Source: JAVVHH01 sp050954595 (lineage in GTDB: Bacteria; Pseudomonadota; Alphaproteobacteria; Acetobacterales; Acetobacteraceae). From it: DNA of 15,472 nucleotides. The stretch lies in contig JBPBQE010000463.1 of NCBI GenBank assembly GCA_050954595.1, forward strand, positions 1-15,472, given 5' to 3'. The stretch's first letter is position 1. Each line of letters begins with the position of its first letter. Under the pieces are notes generated by a model. That model had not been told where the DNA came from and made no database searches. It was given only the letters and a program-made list of their open reading frames with translations. Positions 1 through 7,015 of the stretch are shown here, piece by piece. A program made the translations under genes and the position numbers.

Positions 1-254
1 TCCGGCGCCACCCACACCGCCGAGGGCGGCCCCACCACGCTCGTCGGCGCATCGATGGTCGCCACCACCCGCGGCGGCCCCGACAGATCGATCACGCTCA
101 GCGTGTCCGCCTTTCCCGCCGCGCCCACCTGGTTGCCGTTGTCCAGCACCGTATGCGCATCGTTTGCCGACACAGCGATCTCGGCCCGTGCCGGCCCACT
201 CACCCCGACGAATGACGCGGCAATTAACAGTGCTCCGATACGGCTATCGATCAT
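1..254 (-). CDS. Secreted beta-propeller (YncE/YVTN-like) protein, N-terminal part only
   Basis: Only the first 84 codons lie in the window; the gene continues past the left edge. The protein starts with a short positively charged segment and a hydrophobic stretch ending PARA-E, a good signal peptidase I site near residue 24, so it should be exported to the periplasm. The mature start has repeat-like text (DAHTVLDNG, then DTLSVIDLSG and VVATIDAP) typical of the first blade of YncE/YVTN or lactonase-like seven-bladed propellers, in which 'sVIDl...p..v.tI' recurs once per blade. The ATG has a purine-rich GGGGAAG upstream at normal spacing. It lies downstream of the Peripla_BP_6 gene on the same strand, separated by a strong hairpin, so co-transcription would need readthrough. 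Propeller identity is inferred from about one blade only; substrate or partner cannot be told. Confidence 0.6.
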   Translation of the reverse strand, partial: MIDSRIGALLIAASFVGVSGPARAEIAVSANDAHTVLDNGNQVGAAGKADTLSVIDLSGPPRVVATIDAPTSVVGPPSAVWVAP

Positions 255-330
255 GGCGCTTCCCCGATTATTATCTCGTTACGCCGGAGTGTGCGCCCGC
301 TTCGCTGCTCAGGAAAGGCGGAAATCCGCC

Positions 331-362
331 GCCTTCACCGCCGTGCTACCGGCGGTGAAGGC
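331..362 (-). terminator. Strong hairpin after the Peripla_BP_6 gene
   Basis: GCCTTCACCGCCG at 331-343 and its perfect reverse complement at 350-362 form a 13-base-pair stem with a 6-base loop, starting 10 bases beyond the stop codon of the binding protein gene on the minus strand. On that strand it is followed by a second small hairpin (GGCGG/CCGCC, 317-330) and a short TTT. There is no long T-run, so it may be an intrinsic terminator of the GC-rich type or a 3'-end stabilising structure. Hairpin seen directly; function inferred. Confidence 0.6.
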
Positions 363-371
363 CTTGCCGGG

Positions 372-1568
372 TCAGTTCGAGACGAGGGGGCACCCGCTCC
401 GTTCGACCGGCGGATACGCCACGTTGCCGGGAATGGTCTGCTCCACCGTTGCCACATCCCATGACCCGGCCGGCGCACTCTTCACCTTTACCAGATACAT
501 GTCGTGCTCGAGCAGGCCATCCGCCCGAATCCGCCCGCCGCGCGCGAAGAAATCATCGATCGGCGCCCGGCCGAGCTGCTCCCGCACCTTGTCCGGATCC
601 GTCGATCCTACCGCCTTGACCGCATTGAGATAGGCGATCGTCAGCGAGTAATCGGCCGCATGCGGGAAGGTGGGCGCCGCGTTGTTCGACGCCTTGGCGA
701 AACGCGCCGCCCAGGCCCGGTTCTGGTCGTCGCTGTTCCAATACCACCCGACCGTGAACTGCAGCCCCTTGGCGGTATCCGTGCCCAGGCTTGCGACGTC
801 CGAGATCAACACCAGCATGCCGGCCAGCTTGGTGCCCTGATCGGTCAGCCCGAACTCGTGCGCCTGCTTGATCGAGTTGATCGTATCAGTCCCGGCATTG
901 GCCAGCCCGACCACCTGCGCGCCCGACGATTGCGCCGCCAGCAGGTACGACGAGAAATCCGTCGTGCCCAAGGGCGCCGCCAACGACCCCAGCACCGTGC
1001 CGCCGAGCGTCTTGACCGTGTCGCCCGTGGTCTGCTCGAGCGTGTGGCCGAACGTGTAGTCGGCGGTGATGAAATACCAGCTCTTGCCGCCTGACTTGAC
1101 CATCGCGGTCGCCGTCCCGACCGACAGGGCGTTCGTGTCGTAGCCGTAGTGGATGCCGTATTTGGTGCAGGCCTTGCCGGTCAGGTCCGCGGTCGCGCCG
1201 CCGGTGGTGATGTTGATCACCTTCTTGTCCGAGGCCGCTTTCTGGATCGCTAGCGCCACGGCCGAGTTGGTCATGTCGGTGATCAGCGTGACATGGTCCT
1301 CGTCGGCCCATTTCCGCGCGATCGCCGAGCCGACATCCGGCTTGTTCTGGTGATCGGCCGTCAGGATCTCGATCTTGTGCCCCAGCACGCTGCCGCCGAA
1401 ATCATCCACGGCCATCTGCACGGCGGCAACCGCGCCACGCCCGCTGAACCCGTCGGCATAGACGCCCGACATGTCTCCGAGCACGCCGATCTTGACGACG
1501 TCGTCTGCCGCGAACGCCGGGCTGCCGAGGAGCGCGAGCGCACAGGCGGTGCCGAGATATGCCTTCAT
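372..1568 (-). CDS. ABC transporter substrate-binding protein, Peripla_BP_6 (branched-chain amino acid/amide) family
   Basis: Periplasmic binding protein of 398 residues, the usual size for the LivJ/UrtA/AmiC-like type I fold. The chosen ATG gives a classic signal peptide ending SPAFA-ADD (cleavage near residue 20) and has AAGGGG seven bases upstream; the frame stays open for 44 more codons upstream, but that extension is arginine/proline-rich and would bury the signal peptide. The mature protein opens with VKIGVLGDMSGVYAD, the standard first strand and ligand loop of the family, and continues with GHKIEILTADHQNKPDVG, a typical second element. Family members bind branched-chain or other amino acids, urea, amides or aromatic acids for HAAT-type importers. 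No permease or ATPase of that type lies in the window, so this is an orphan binding protein here. It is transcribed divergently from an M20D amidohydrolase, which hints at an amide-type ligand; that is only inference. Confidence 0.9.
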   Translation of the reverse strand: MKAYLGTACALALLGSPAFAADDVVKIGVLGDMSGVYADGFSGRGAVAAVQMAVDDFGGSVLGHKIEILTADHQNKPDVGSAIARKWADEDHVTLITDMTNSAVALAIQKAASDKKVINITTGGATADLTGKACTKYGIHYGYDTNALSVGTATAMVKSGGKSWYFITADYTFGHTLEQTTGDTVKTLGGTVLGSLAAPLGTTDFSSYLLAAQSSGAQVVGLANAGTDTINSIKQAHEFGLTDQGTKLAGMLVLISDVASLGTDTAKGLQFTVGWYWNSDDQNRAWAARFAKASNNAAPTFPHAADYSLTIAYLNAVKAVGSTDPDKVREQLGRAPIDDFFARGGRIRADGLLEHDMYLVKVKSAPAGSWDVATVEQTIPGNVAYPPVERSGCPLVSN

Positions 1569-1613
1569 GAACCAACCCCTTGTGGATGCTGCCAACACGC
1601 TAGTCGAACCGGT

Positions 1614-1635
1614 CCCGACGCGAAACAGCGTCGGG
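1614..1635. promoter_or_regulatory. Inverted repeat in the divergent promoter region
   Basis: CCCGACGC (1614-1621) and GCGTCGGG (1628-1635) form a perfect 8-base inverted repeat around GAAACA. It sits in the 146-base gap between the divergent binding-protein and amidohydrolase genes, 45 bases upstream of the former's ATG. It could be an operator or an RNA hairpin in one of the two leaders. No promoter hexamers could be assigned with confidence. Confidence 0.3.
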
Positions 1636-1682
1636 CGTGAGCCGGGGTTCAGGGCCGCCTCACCTGCCACAGCCCACACTAG

Positions 1683-1694
1683 CCACGGCCGTGG
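1683..1694. promoter_or_regulatory. Perfect 12-base palindrome CCACGGCCGTGG before the amidohydrolase gene
   Basis: CCACGGCCGTGG is its own reverse complement and lies 20 bases before the preferred GTG start at 1715. It overlaps an alternative in-frame GTG at 1691. Such a position suits an operator, but 12-base GC palindromes do arise by chance in GC-rich DNA, so the call is weak. Confidence 0.22.
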
Positions 1695-1714
1695 ACGCAT
1701 GGTCAGATCGCGCC

Positions 1715-3127
1715 GTGACCGATACCGATACCGACCGCCTCGTCGATGCCAAGACCCCCGCTTACGTCGCCCTGGCCGACGCCGTGTGGAACACGCCGGA
1801 GCTCAACTTCACCGAGTTCCGATCCGCCGCCGCACATCGGTCTCAGCTGGTTCGCGAGGGTTTCCGCATCACTGACGCCGTGGCCGGGTTGCCAACCGCC
1901 CTGATGGCCGAAGCCGGCGCCGGCGGTCCTGTGATCGCCATTCTCGGCGAATACGACGCGCTGCCAGGCCTCAGTCAGCAGGCCGGCATCGCCGAACCCC
2001 GCCCGCTGCCCGCCAGCGACAACGGCCATGGCTGCGGCCACAACCTGCTCGGCGCGGCCTCCCTGCTCGCCGCCGCCGCGGTAAAGGACCACCTCGCTGC
2101 CCAGGGTCTGCCAGGGCGCGTCCGTTACTACGGCTGCCCAGCCGAGGAGGGCGGCTCGGCCAAGGGCTTCATGGTCCGCGCTGGCTGCTTCGACGATGTC
2201 GACGTGGCCATCTGCTGGCATCCGGCCGCCTTTACCGGCGTCAACACGCCGATCTCGCTGGCTTGCAACGAAATCGATTTCCGTTTCGTCGGCCGCGCCG
2301 CCCATGCCGCCGCCGCACCCGAACTCGGCCGCTCTGCGCTTGATGCGCTGGAGCTGATGAATATCGGCGTCAACTACCTGCGCGAGCACATGCCCAGCAC
2401 GGCCCGCATCCACTATGCGCACGTCGACTCCGGCGGCATCGCGCCCAACGTCGTCCAGGCTCGGGCCGCCATCCGCTACCTGATCCGCGCCCGCACTCTG
2501 CCCGAACTGCACGCCCTGAACGCCCGCGTCTACGCCATCGCCGAGGGCGCGGTGCTCATGACCGAGACCAGCGTGACGTGGAGCATCGTCAGCGGCGACG
2601 CCAATCTCGTCGGCAACACGCCGCTCGAGCAACTGATGCACGCGCAACTGGAGCGACTGGGTCCACCCGTCTTCGACGCTGCCGACCGCGCCTTTGCCGC
2701 CGAGATTCAGTCCACCCTGACGGCTGACGACATCGCGACCTCCGGCGCCCGCTTCGGACTCCGCCCGGCTCCCGGCGAAAGCCTGTCAGCGTCCATCTAT
2801 CCGCTCGGTGCCGGCGACGGCACGCTGGTCGGCTCCACCGATGTCGGCACGGTCAGCTGGGTCGTCCCCACCGTGCAGATGCGTGGCGCAACTTACGCGA
2901 TCGGCACGCCCAGTCATTCCTGGCAGCTCGTCGCCCAAGGTAAGGCGCCCGCCGCGCACAAGGGCATGGCCCACGCTGCCAAGGCCATGGCCGCCACCGC
3001 CGTTGCCCTATTTGATGACCCGGCCTCCATCGCAAGTGCCAAGGCGGATCACGCCGCTCGCCTCGCCGGCACCCCGTTCGTCAACCCGATTCCCGACGAT
3101 GTCATGCCGCCGCTCCCAGCGGCATGA
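1715..3127 (+). CDS. M20D-family amidohydrolase (AbgB-like, p-aminobenzoyl-glutamate hydrolase type)
   Basis: Probably a metal-dependent cytoplasmic hydrolase that cuts an amide bond of an N-acyl amino acid or a related conjugate; AbgB, half of p-aminobenzoyl-glutamate hydrolase, is the closest named relative by motif. From the GTG at 1715 it is 470 residues (AbgB about 480). Visible features: GEYDALPG near residue 79; the metal-binding loop GHGCGHNLLG (His105, Cys107, His109); PAEEGG with the Glu144-Glu145 pair; WHP (His169); the dimerisation-domain text GRAAHAAAAPELGRSALDA; DVGTVSW near 376; and PSHSW (His401) near the C-terminus. The frame is open from GTG codons at 1637 and 1691, but AbgB relatives begin with a short acidic stretch before 'ALADA.W..PEL', matching 1715. 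No strong Shine-Dalgarno is visible at any of the three. There is no signal peptide. The stop is 9 bases from that of the convergent SPFH gene. Confidence 0.88.
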   Translation: MTDTDTDRLVDAKTPAYVALADAVWNTPELNFTEFRSAAAHRSQLVREGFRITDAVAGLPTALMAEAGAGGPVIAILGEYDALPGLSQQAGIAEPRPLPASDNGHGCGHNLLGAASLLAAAAVKDHLAAQGLPGRVRYYGCPAEEGGSAKGFMVRAGCFDDVDVAICWHPAAFTGVNTPISLACNEIDFRFVGRAAHAAAAPELGRSALDALELMNIGVNYLREHMPSTARIHYAHVDSGGIAPNVVQARAAIRYLIRARTLPELHALNARVYAIAEGAVLMTETSVTWSIVSGDANLVGNTPLEQLMHAQLERLGPPVFDAADRAFAAEIQSTLTADDIATSGARFGLRPAPGESLSASIYPLGAGDGTLVGSTDVGTVSWVVPTVQMRGATYAIGTPSHSWQLVAQGKAPAAHKGMAHAAKAMAATAVALFDDPASIASAKADHAARLAGTPFVNPIPDDVMPPLPAA

Positions 3128-3136
3128 CCCGATCGC

Positions 3137-4207
3137 CTACCGGCTCGCCAGCGGCAGTGGCATCGGCAGGAAGGTCGTCGGCCCCTTGTCGCCGCCCAGC
3201 ACCATCTGCGGCACGCTGCCGTTCCATTTCCCCAGGGCCGCAGCCGCCAGGCTGGCATTATACAGCGCGCCACCCCCGAACGCCGCGACCTTTGCCGTCA
3301 GCGCCGTCCCTTCCGCCTCGCCGGAAAGCCTGATCGCGTCCGCATTGGCCTGCGCGGTCAGGGTCGTCGCATGCGCCTGCGCCACCGCCTGCACCTCGGT
3401 CGCGTGCGCCTCCGCATCGGCCTGCAGCGCCCGAGCCTTTGCCGCACTTTCGGCGGCCAGCACCTGCTGGCGCGCCTGCGCCTCCGCTGCCGCAACCTGC
3501 GCCGCGGCCTGGCCGCGCGCCTGCGCTTCCAACTGCTCGGCCTGCACGCGGATCGCCTTCAGCTGCGCCTCCGCCTGCACCGCCTGGTTCTGCGCATTGA
3601 CCGCCGCGGCCACGCTCTCCTCGAACGCCCGGTCATAGACAATCTTCGGGATTTGCACGCTGTCCAGCGTCACCCCGAACATCTGATGGATGACCGGTGT
3701 CGCCTCGGCCCGCACCTCGTTGGCGATCTGCTCCTTCTTGGCGTTGATATCGATCGTCGTGTACCGCCCCAGCACCCGCAACGTCCGGTCCTGGATCACC
3801 GGCACGAAGTTCTCCGCGATGCCTTCCGTGCCCATCCCGCCTACCTTGAACATGGCCGTATTGGCGTCCTCGCGGGCGATGTGCCAGGTGACGTTCATGT
3901 CCTCGAACGTCACCCGCTGATTGTTGGCCGTCTTCCCGGTCACATCGTGGATCACAAGGTTCCGCGCCGACACCTGTACTTTGTAAGCGTGCTCGAATAC
4001 CGGCAGCTTGAAGTGCATCCCGGCGCCTAAGGGCCCCCGCACCAGCCCGCCGTTCAGCGTCACCGACGCCACCTCGTTCTCGTTCACCTGGAACGGGATC
4101 GAGGCCAACACGGCCAGCCCGGCCGCACCTAAGCCCGCCAACACCCACACCCGCCGATACGTGCTGCCACCCGTGAAACGCCCGGCGGACACGACGAGAT
4201 CAACCAT
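3137..4207 (-). CDS. SPFH/band-7 domain membrane-anchored protein
   Basis: A 356-residue member of the stomatin/prohibitin/flotillin/HflK superfamily. These proteins oligomerise on the inner membrane and organise membrane microdomains or protease complexes; no specific role can be named here. One transmembrane helix at about 20-38 (VWVLAGLGAAGLAVLASI) is followed by a band-7 domain (about 40-210: NENEVASVTLNG, GLVRGPLGAGMHFKLPV, DAIN-like TIDINAKKEQIANEV, GVTLDSVQIPKIVYD). A long Ala/Gln/Glu-rich coiled coil covers roughly 195-305, as in the family, and the protein ends in a short hydrophobic, proline-rich tail. The ATG has a strong GGGAGGA about seven bases upstream, fixing the start. An NfeD-type partner, common beside SPFH genes, is not seen. 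A 37-codon ORF lies just upstream on the same strand. Confidence 0.88.
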   Translation of the reverse strand: MVDLVVSAGRFTGGSTYRRVWVLAGLGAAGLAVLASIPFQVNENEVASVTLNGGLVRGPLGAGMHFKLPVFEHAYKVQVSARNLVIHDVTGKTANNQRVTFEDMNVTWHIAREDANTAMFKVGGMGTEGIAENFVPVIQDRTLRVLGRYTTIDINAKKEQIANEVRAEATPVIHQMFGVTLDSVQIPKIVYDRAFEESVAAAVNAQNQAVQAEAQLKAIRVQAEQLEAQARGQAAAQVAAAEAQARQQVLAAESAAKARALQADAEAHATEVQAVAQAHATTLTAQANADAIRLSGEAEGTALTAKVAAFGGGALYNASLAAAALGKWNGSVPQMVLGGDKGPTTFLPMPLPLASR

Positions 4208-4247
4208 GATCAGTTCCTCCCGGATCGACGCCGCACGATGCAGCGTC

Positions 4248-4361
4248 TCATCCGACGGACAGGGATCGTAGAAGCTTCCAGTTCACCTCCGACATGATGT
4301 CGGTGCGGATGTGCTGCGCGCGCGCCACATGCGCCTTGTTCCCACCCGAGCGCGTCCACAT
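4248..4361 (-). CDS. Possible small ORF (37 residues) upstream of the SPFH gene
   Basis: An ATG-initiated frame lies entirely within the gap between the divergent SPFH and LLM genes, 40 bases before the SPFH start and in the same direction. Its last third (DIMSEVNWKLLRSLSVG) uses fairly normal GC-ending codons and could form an amphipathic helix. GGGGA sits only one base before the ATG, too close for a normal ribosome site. The same frame stays open far upstream as antisense to the LLM gene, so it may be chance or a remnant. No family recognised. Confidence 0.2.
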   Translation of the reverse strand: MWTRSGGNKAHVARAQHIRTDIMSEVNWKLLRSLSVG

Positions 4362-4370
4362 TTCCCCGCC

Positions 4371-5423
4371 ATGATGACGCAAGCTCTCCAGTTCGGCCTC
4401 GACACGTTCGGCGACGTGACAACCGGCCCAGCAGGTCGCACGCCGACGCCGCAGGTGATTCGCGACGTCGTCGCCGAAGCCGTCCTGGCCGACCGCCTCG
4501 GCCTCGACTTCTTCGGCGTCGGCGAACATCACCGCGCCGACTTCGCCGTCTCGTCGCCCGAGATGGTGCTCGCCGCCATCGCGTCGCAGACCGACCGCCT
4601 CCGCCTCGGCTCGGCCGTCACCGTGCTTAGCTCGGACGAGCCCGTCCGCGTCTATCAGCGCTTCGCTACGCTCGATGCCGTCTCCAATGGTCGCGCCGAA
4701 ATCATCGTCGGACGCGGGTCGTTTACCGAAAGTTTCCCACTGTTCGGCCTGCCGCTCGACCAGTACGAAGACCTGTTCGAGGAGAAGCTGAACCTGTTCC
4801 ATGCGCTGCTCACCCAGGAACGGGTGAACTGGCAGGGCACGCTCCGCGCCCCGCTCACCGACACGATCGTCTATCCGCGGACCGAACGCCCGCTCACTAC
4901 CTGGGTCGGCGTCGGAGGCAGCCCGCGATCCATCGTCCGTGCGGCACATTACGGCCTGCCGGTGATGCTCGCCATCATCGGCGGCGACCCCGTTCGTTTC
5001 CGCCCCTATGTCGACATGTTCGAGAAGTCGCTGGCCCAGTTCGGCAAGCCGATGCTGCCGATGGGCGTGCACTCGCCGGGCTTCGTCGGCGAGACCGACC
5101 GGGCCGCCCGCGACATCTTCTTTCCGCACTACCGCGACATGCACGCCGCCATCGGTGCCGAGCGCGGCTGGCCGCCGCTGTCTCGCGCCGCCTTTGAGCA
5201 TGAGATCGACAACGGCTCGCTGTATGTTGGCTCCCCCGACACCGTCGCCCGCAAGATCGCGCGCACGGCCGGCGCCCTCGGCATCGCCCGCTTCCAGCTC
5301 AAATACAGCGCTGGCACCCTGGCTCACGCCGACATGCTCCGCGGCATCGAACTTTACGCCACCGAGGTCGCTCCCCGAGTTCGCAACCTGCTCGACACCC
5401 CGGCCCAGGCCGCCGCCGAGTAG
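4371..5423 (+). CDS. LLM-class (luciferase-like) flavin-dependent oxidoreductase
   Basis: A 350-residue bacterial luciferase-like monooxygenase/reductase with a TIM-barrel fold, expected to use FMNH2 or F420 in the cytoplasm. It fits the subgroup I recall as TIGR03858 (relatives of PDB 2I7G). Key text: FGLDTFGD at the N-terminus, GLDFFGVGEHHRADFAVSSP (EHH at 52-54, a family hallmark), RLRLGSAVTVLSSDEPVRV, FATLDAVSNGRAE and VGRGSFTESFPLFG (flavin phosphate region), and a C-terminal GSPDTVARKIA segment typical of the superfamily. The start is set by homology: the frame is open from 4311, but that N-terminus is arginine-rich and unlike the family. ATG codons at 4371 and 4374 are both possible, and neither has a clear Shine-Dalgarno. 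It precedes the amino-acid ABC operon by 74 bases on the same strand. The substrate is unknown; the family spans alkanal, sulfonate, nitrile and chelate oxidations. Confidence 0.88.
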   Translation: MMTQALQFGLDTFGDVTTGPAGRTPTPQVIRDVVAEAVLADRLGLDFFGVGEHHRADFAVSSPEMVLAAIASQTDRLRLGSAVTVLSSDEPVRVYQRFATLDAVSNGRAEIIVGRGSFTESFPLFGLPLDQYEDLFEEKLNLFHALLTQERVNWQGTLRAPLTDTIVYPRTERPLTTWVGVGGSPRSIVRAAHYGLPVMLAIIGGDPVRFRPYVDMFEKSLAQFGKPMLPMGVHSPGFVGETDRAARDIFFPHYRDMHAAIGAERGWPPLSRAAFEHEIDNGSLYVGSPDTVARKIARTAGALGIARFQLKYSAGTLAHADMLRGIELYATEVAPRVRNLLDTPAQAAAE

Positions 5424-5445
5424 CGTCACCTGTCGACCTGACTGC

Positions 5446-5475
5446 TTGCCACCTCCGTCGCGCTCTGCGTAGATC
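5446..5475 (+). promoter_or_regulatory. Possible sigma-70-type promoter of the amino-acid ABC operon
   Basis: TTGCCA (5446-5451) matches the -35 consensus at five of six positions and is followed after 18 bases by TAGATC (5470-5475), a weak -10 with three matches. It lies 22 bases before the binding-protein start, in the 74-base gap after the LLM gene. The -10 is poor, so the operon may instead be read through from the LLM gene. Confidence 0.25.
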
Positions 5476-5497
5476 ACGGAAAAGTAAGCTCAGGGAG

Positions 5498-6301
5498 ATG
5501 ACGGTGACGACGATTTCGAAAAGGTGGCTGCTGACCGCCATGTGCGCGTTCACGTTGCTCACGGGCACGCTGTCGGCGAGCGCACAGACCACCGCGGAAA
5601 TCATCAAGCGGGGCAAGGTTCGCATCGGCGTCCTCATCGGCTCGCCGCCGATGGGCATGGTCGATTCCACTGGCAACCCAATCGGGTACGACGTCGACAC
5701 CGCCAACCTCCTCGCCAAATACATGGGCGTCCCAGTCGAGTTGACCCCGTTGACCCCGCCGGCACGTATTCCGGCGCTGCAATCCGGCAAGATCGACTTC
5801 CTGGTCGCCACCCTGGCGCCCACGCCGCAGCGCGCGCTGACCGTCGACTTCACCCAGCCCTACAATGCCTTCCAGATGGCCGTCGTCGGCAAGAAGACCG
5901 CCACGCTCAAATCCCTCGACGACGTCAAGAACAAGACCATCGGCGTCAACCGCGGCTCGAGTCAGGAAGCTGCCCTACAGCGCCTAAACATCCCCGGCGC
6001 CAAGATCACCCGCTTCGAAGATGACAGCACCGTGCTGCAGGCCTTGATCTCCGGCCAGATCGAGAGCGCGGCGATGCCCGAGACCGTCATGATCGACTAC
6101 CTCAAGACCCGGCCCGACGCCGACGTCGAGAGCAAGTTCATCTTCTTCCAGCAGCCCAACAGTATTGCCGTCCGCAAGGGCTCCGACGAGCTGCGCCTTT
6201 GGCTCAACGACACGATCTACTTCATGAAAGTCAGCGGCGAACTGGACGAGATCGCCCGTAAGTGGACCGGCGTCGGCCTGCCGAACATGCCCGTCTTCTA
6301 G
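5498..6301 (+). CDS. Amino-acid ABC transporter substrate-binding protein (SBP_bac_3)
   Basis: Periplasmic binding protein of the polar amino-acid importer encoded by this and the next three genes. 267 residues, a normal length. A signal peptide with KRW, a hydrophobic core and ASA-Q gives cleavage near residue 29. The mature part shows the SBP_bac_3 pattern: IIKRGKVRIGVLIGSPPMGM, GNPIGYDVDTANLLAKYMGV, IPALQSGKIDFLVATLAPTPQRA (the usual 'D....s.t.t.eR'), VDFTQPYNAF, and DDVKNKTIGVNRGSSQE. The ATG at 5498 directly abuts AGGGAG; an in-frame GTG at 5504 lies six bases after that Shine-Dalgarno and may be the true start, shortening the protein by two residues. The first permease begins 18 bases after the stop. 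The ligand cannot be read from sequence; family members bind polar amino acids, opines or cystine. Confidence 0.93.
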   Translation: MTVTTISKRWLLTAMCAFTLLTGTLSASAQTTAEIIKRGKVRIGVLIGSPPMGMVDSTGNPIGYDVDTANLLAKYMGVPVELTPLTPPARIPALQSGKIDFLVATLAPTPQRALTVDFTQPYNAFQMAVVGKKTATLKSLDDVKNKTIGVNRGSSQEAALQRLNIPGAKITRFEDDSTVLQALISGQIESAAMPETVMIDYLKTRPDADVESKFIFFQQPNSIAVRKGSDELRLWLNDTIYFMKVSGELDEIARKWTGVGLPNMPVF

Positions 6302-6319
6302 CATTCCAGAGCGCGCCCA

Positions 6320-7015
6320 GTGCCGTTCACCTTCACGTTCGGTCCGGTCTGGGCGCATTTCGACACCATCCTCGGCGGTATCGGCGAGACGCTGTACCTG
6401 TCGGCCATCGGGATCTTGCTCGGCCTGGTCCTCGGGGTGGTGCTCGCCATGTCGCGCGGCCTAGTTCCCGGCCTCGTCCAGCGCGCCATCGACGCCTACA
6501 TTGAGATCATCCGCAACACGCCTTTCCTCATCCAACTCTTTCTGATCTTCTTCGGCCTGCCGCTCATCGGCCTCCGTCTGGACGCTCAGCAAGCCGCCAT
6601 CCTGACCATCATGGTCAACCTCGGCGCCTATGCCAGCGAGATCATCCGCGCCGGCATCGACAACATCCACCCATCGCAACTCGAAGCCGGCGCCTCGCTG
6701 GCGATGACCAAGCTGCAGGTGTTCCGCTACGTCGTGCTGATGCCCGCGCTGGCAAAGGTCTGGCCGTCGCTCACCAGCCAGTTCGTGCTCACCATGCTCG
6801 GCACCTCGATCTGCTCCTTCATCTCGGTGCAGGAATTGTCCGGCTCCGCTTCCGTGGTCGAGAGCGACACCTTCCGCTCCTTCGAAACCTACATCGTCGT
6901 CACGGTCATCTACCTGTTGCTCTCCCTCCTGCTCCGCCTGGTGCTGTTCGGCTGCGGCGAGTTGCTGTTCCCGCGTGGCACCGGGCTGCGTCGGCTGATG
7001 GAGGGGCAGCGGTGA
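6320..7015 (+). CDS. Amino-acid ABC transporter permease 1 (HisM/GlnP type)
   Basis: Inner-membrane subunit, 231 residues, of the BPD_transp_1 fold. Hydrophobic helices are visible at about 24-45, 68-85, 92-110, 153-172 and 190-213. The cytoplasmic EAA loop that docks on the ATPase is clear at about 122-141 (EAGASLAMTKLQVFRYVVLM), and RNTPFLIQLFLIFFGLP is the signature segment of this permease class. Translation starts at a GTG 18 bases after the binding-protein stop; the Shine-Dalgarno is weak, so expression may rely on coupling. The last codons contain GGAGGGG, the ribosome site of the next gene, which overlaps this one by four bases. Pairs with permease 2 as a heterodimer. Confidence 0.93.
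   Translation: MPFTFTFGPVWAHFDTILGGIGETLYLSAIGILLGLVLGVVLAMSRGLVPGLVQRAIDAYIEIIRNTPFLIQLFLIFFGLPLIGLRLDAQQAAILTIMVNLGAYASEIIRAGIDNIHPSQLEAGASLAMTKLQVFRYVVLMPALAKVWPSLTSQFVLTMLGTSICSFISVQELSGSASVVESDTFRSFETYIVVTVIYLLLSLLLRLVLFGCGELLFPRGTGLRRLMEGQR

Noticed and set aside
1703..2647. 314-codon minus-strand frame opposite the amidohydrolase
   Set aside because: The plus-strand frame carries intact M20D metal-binding motifs; the minus frame has none.
4248..5477. 409-codon open frame on the minus strand opposite the LLM gene
   Set aside because: Antisense shadow of GC-rich coding DNA with no recognisable motifs; only its last 37 codons fall outside the LLM gene and are listed separately with low confidence.
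5741..5760. Tandem TTGACCCCG direct repeat
   Set aside because: It lies in the binding-protein coding frame and encodes LTPLTPP; two copies of nine bases are ordinary coding coincidence, not a -35 array.
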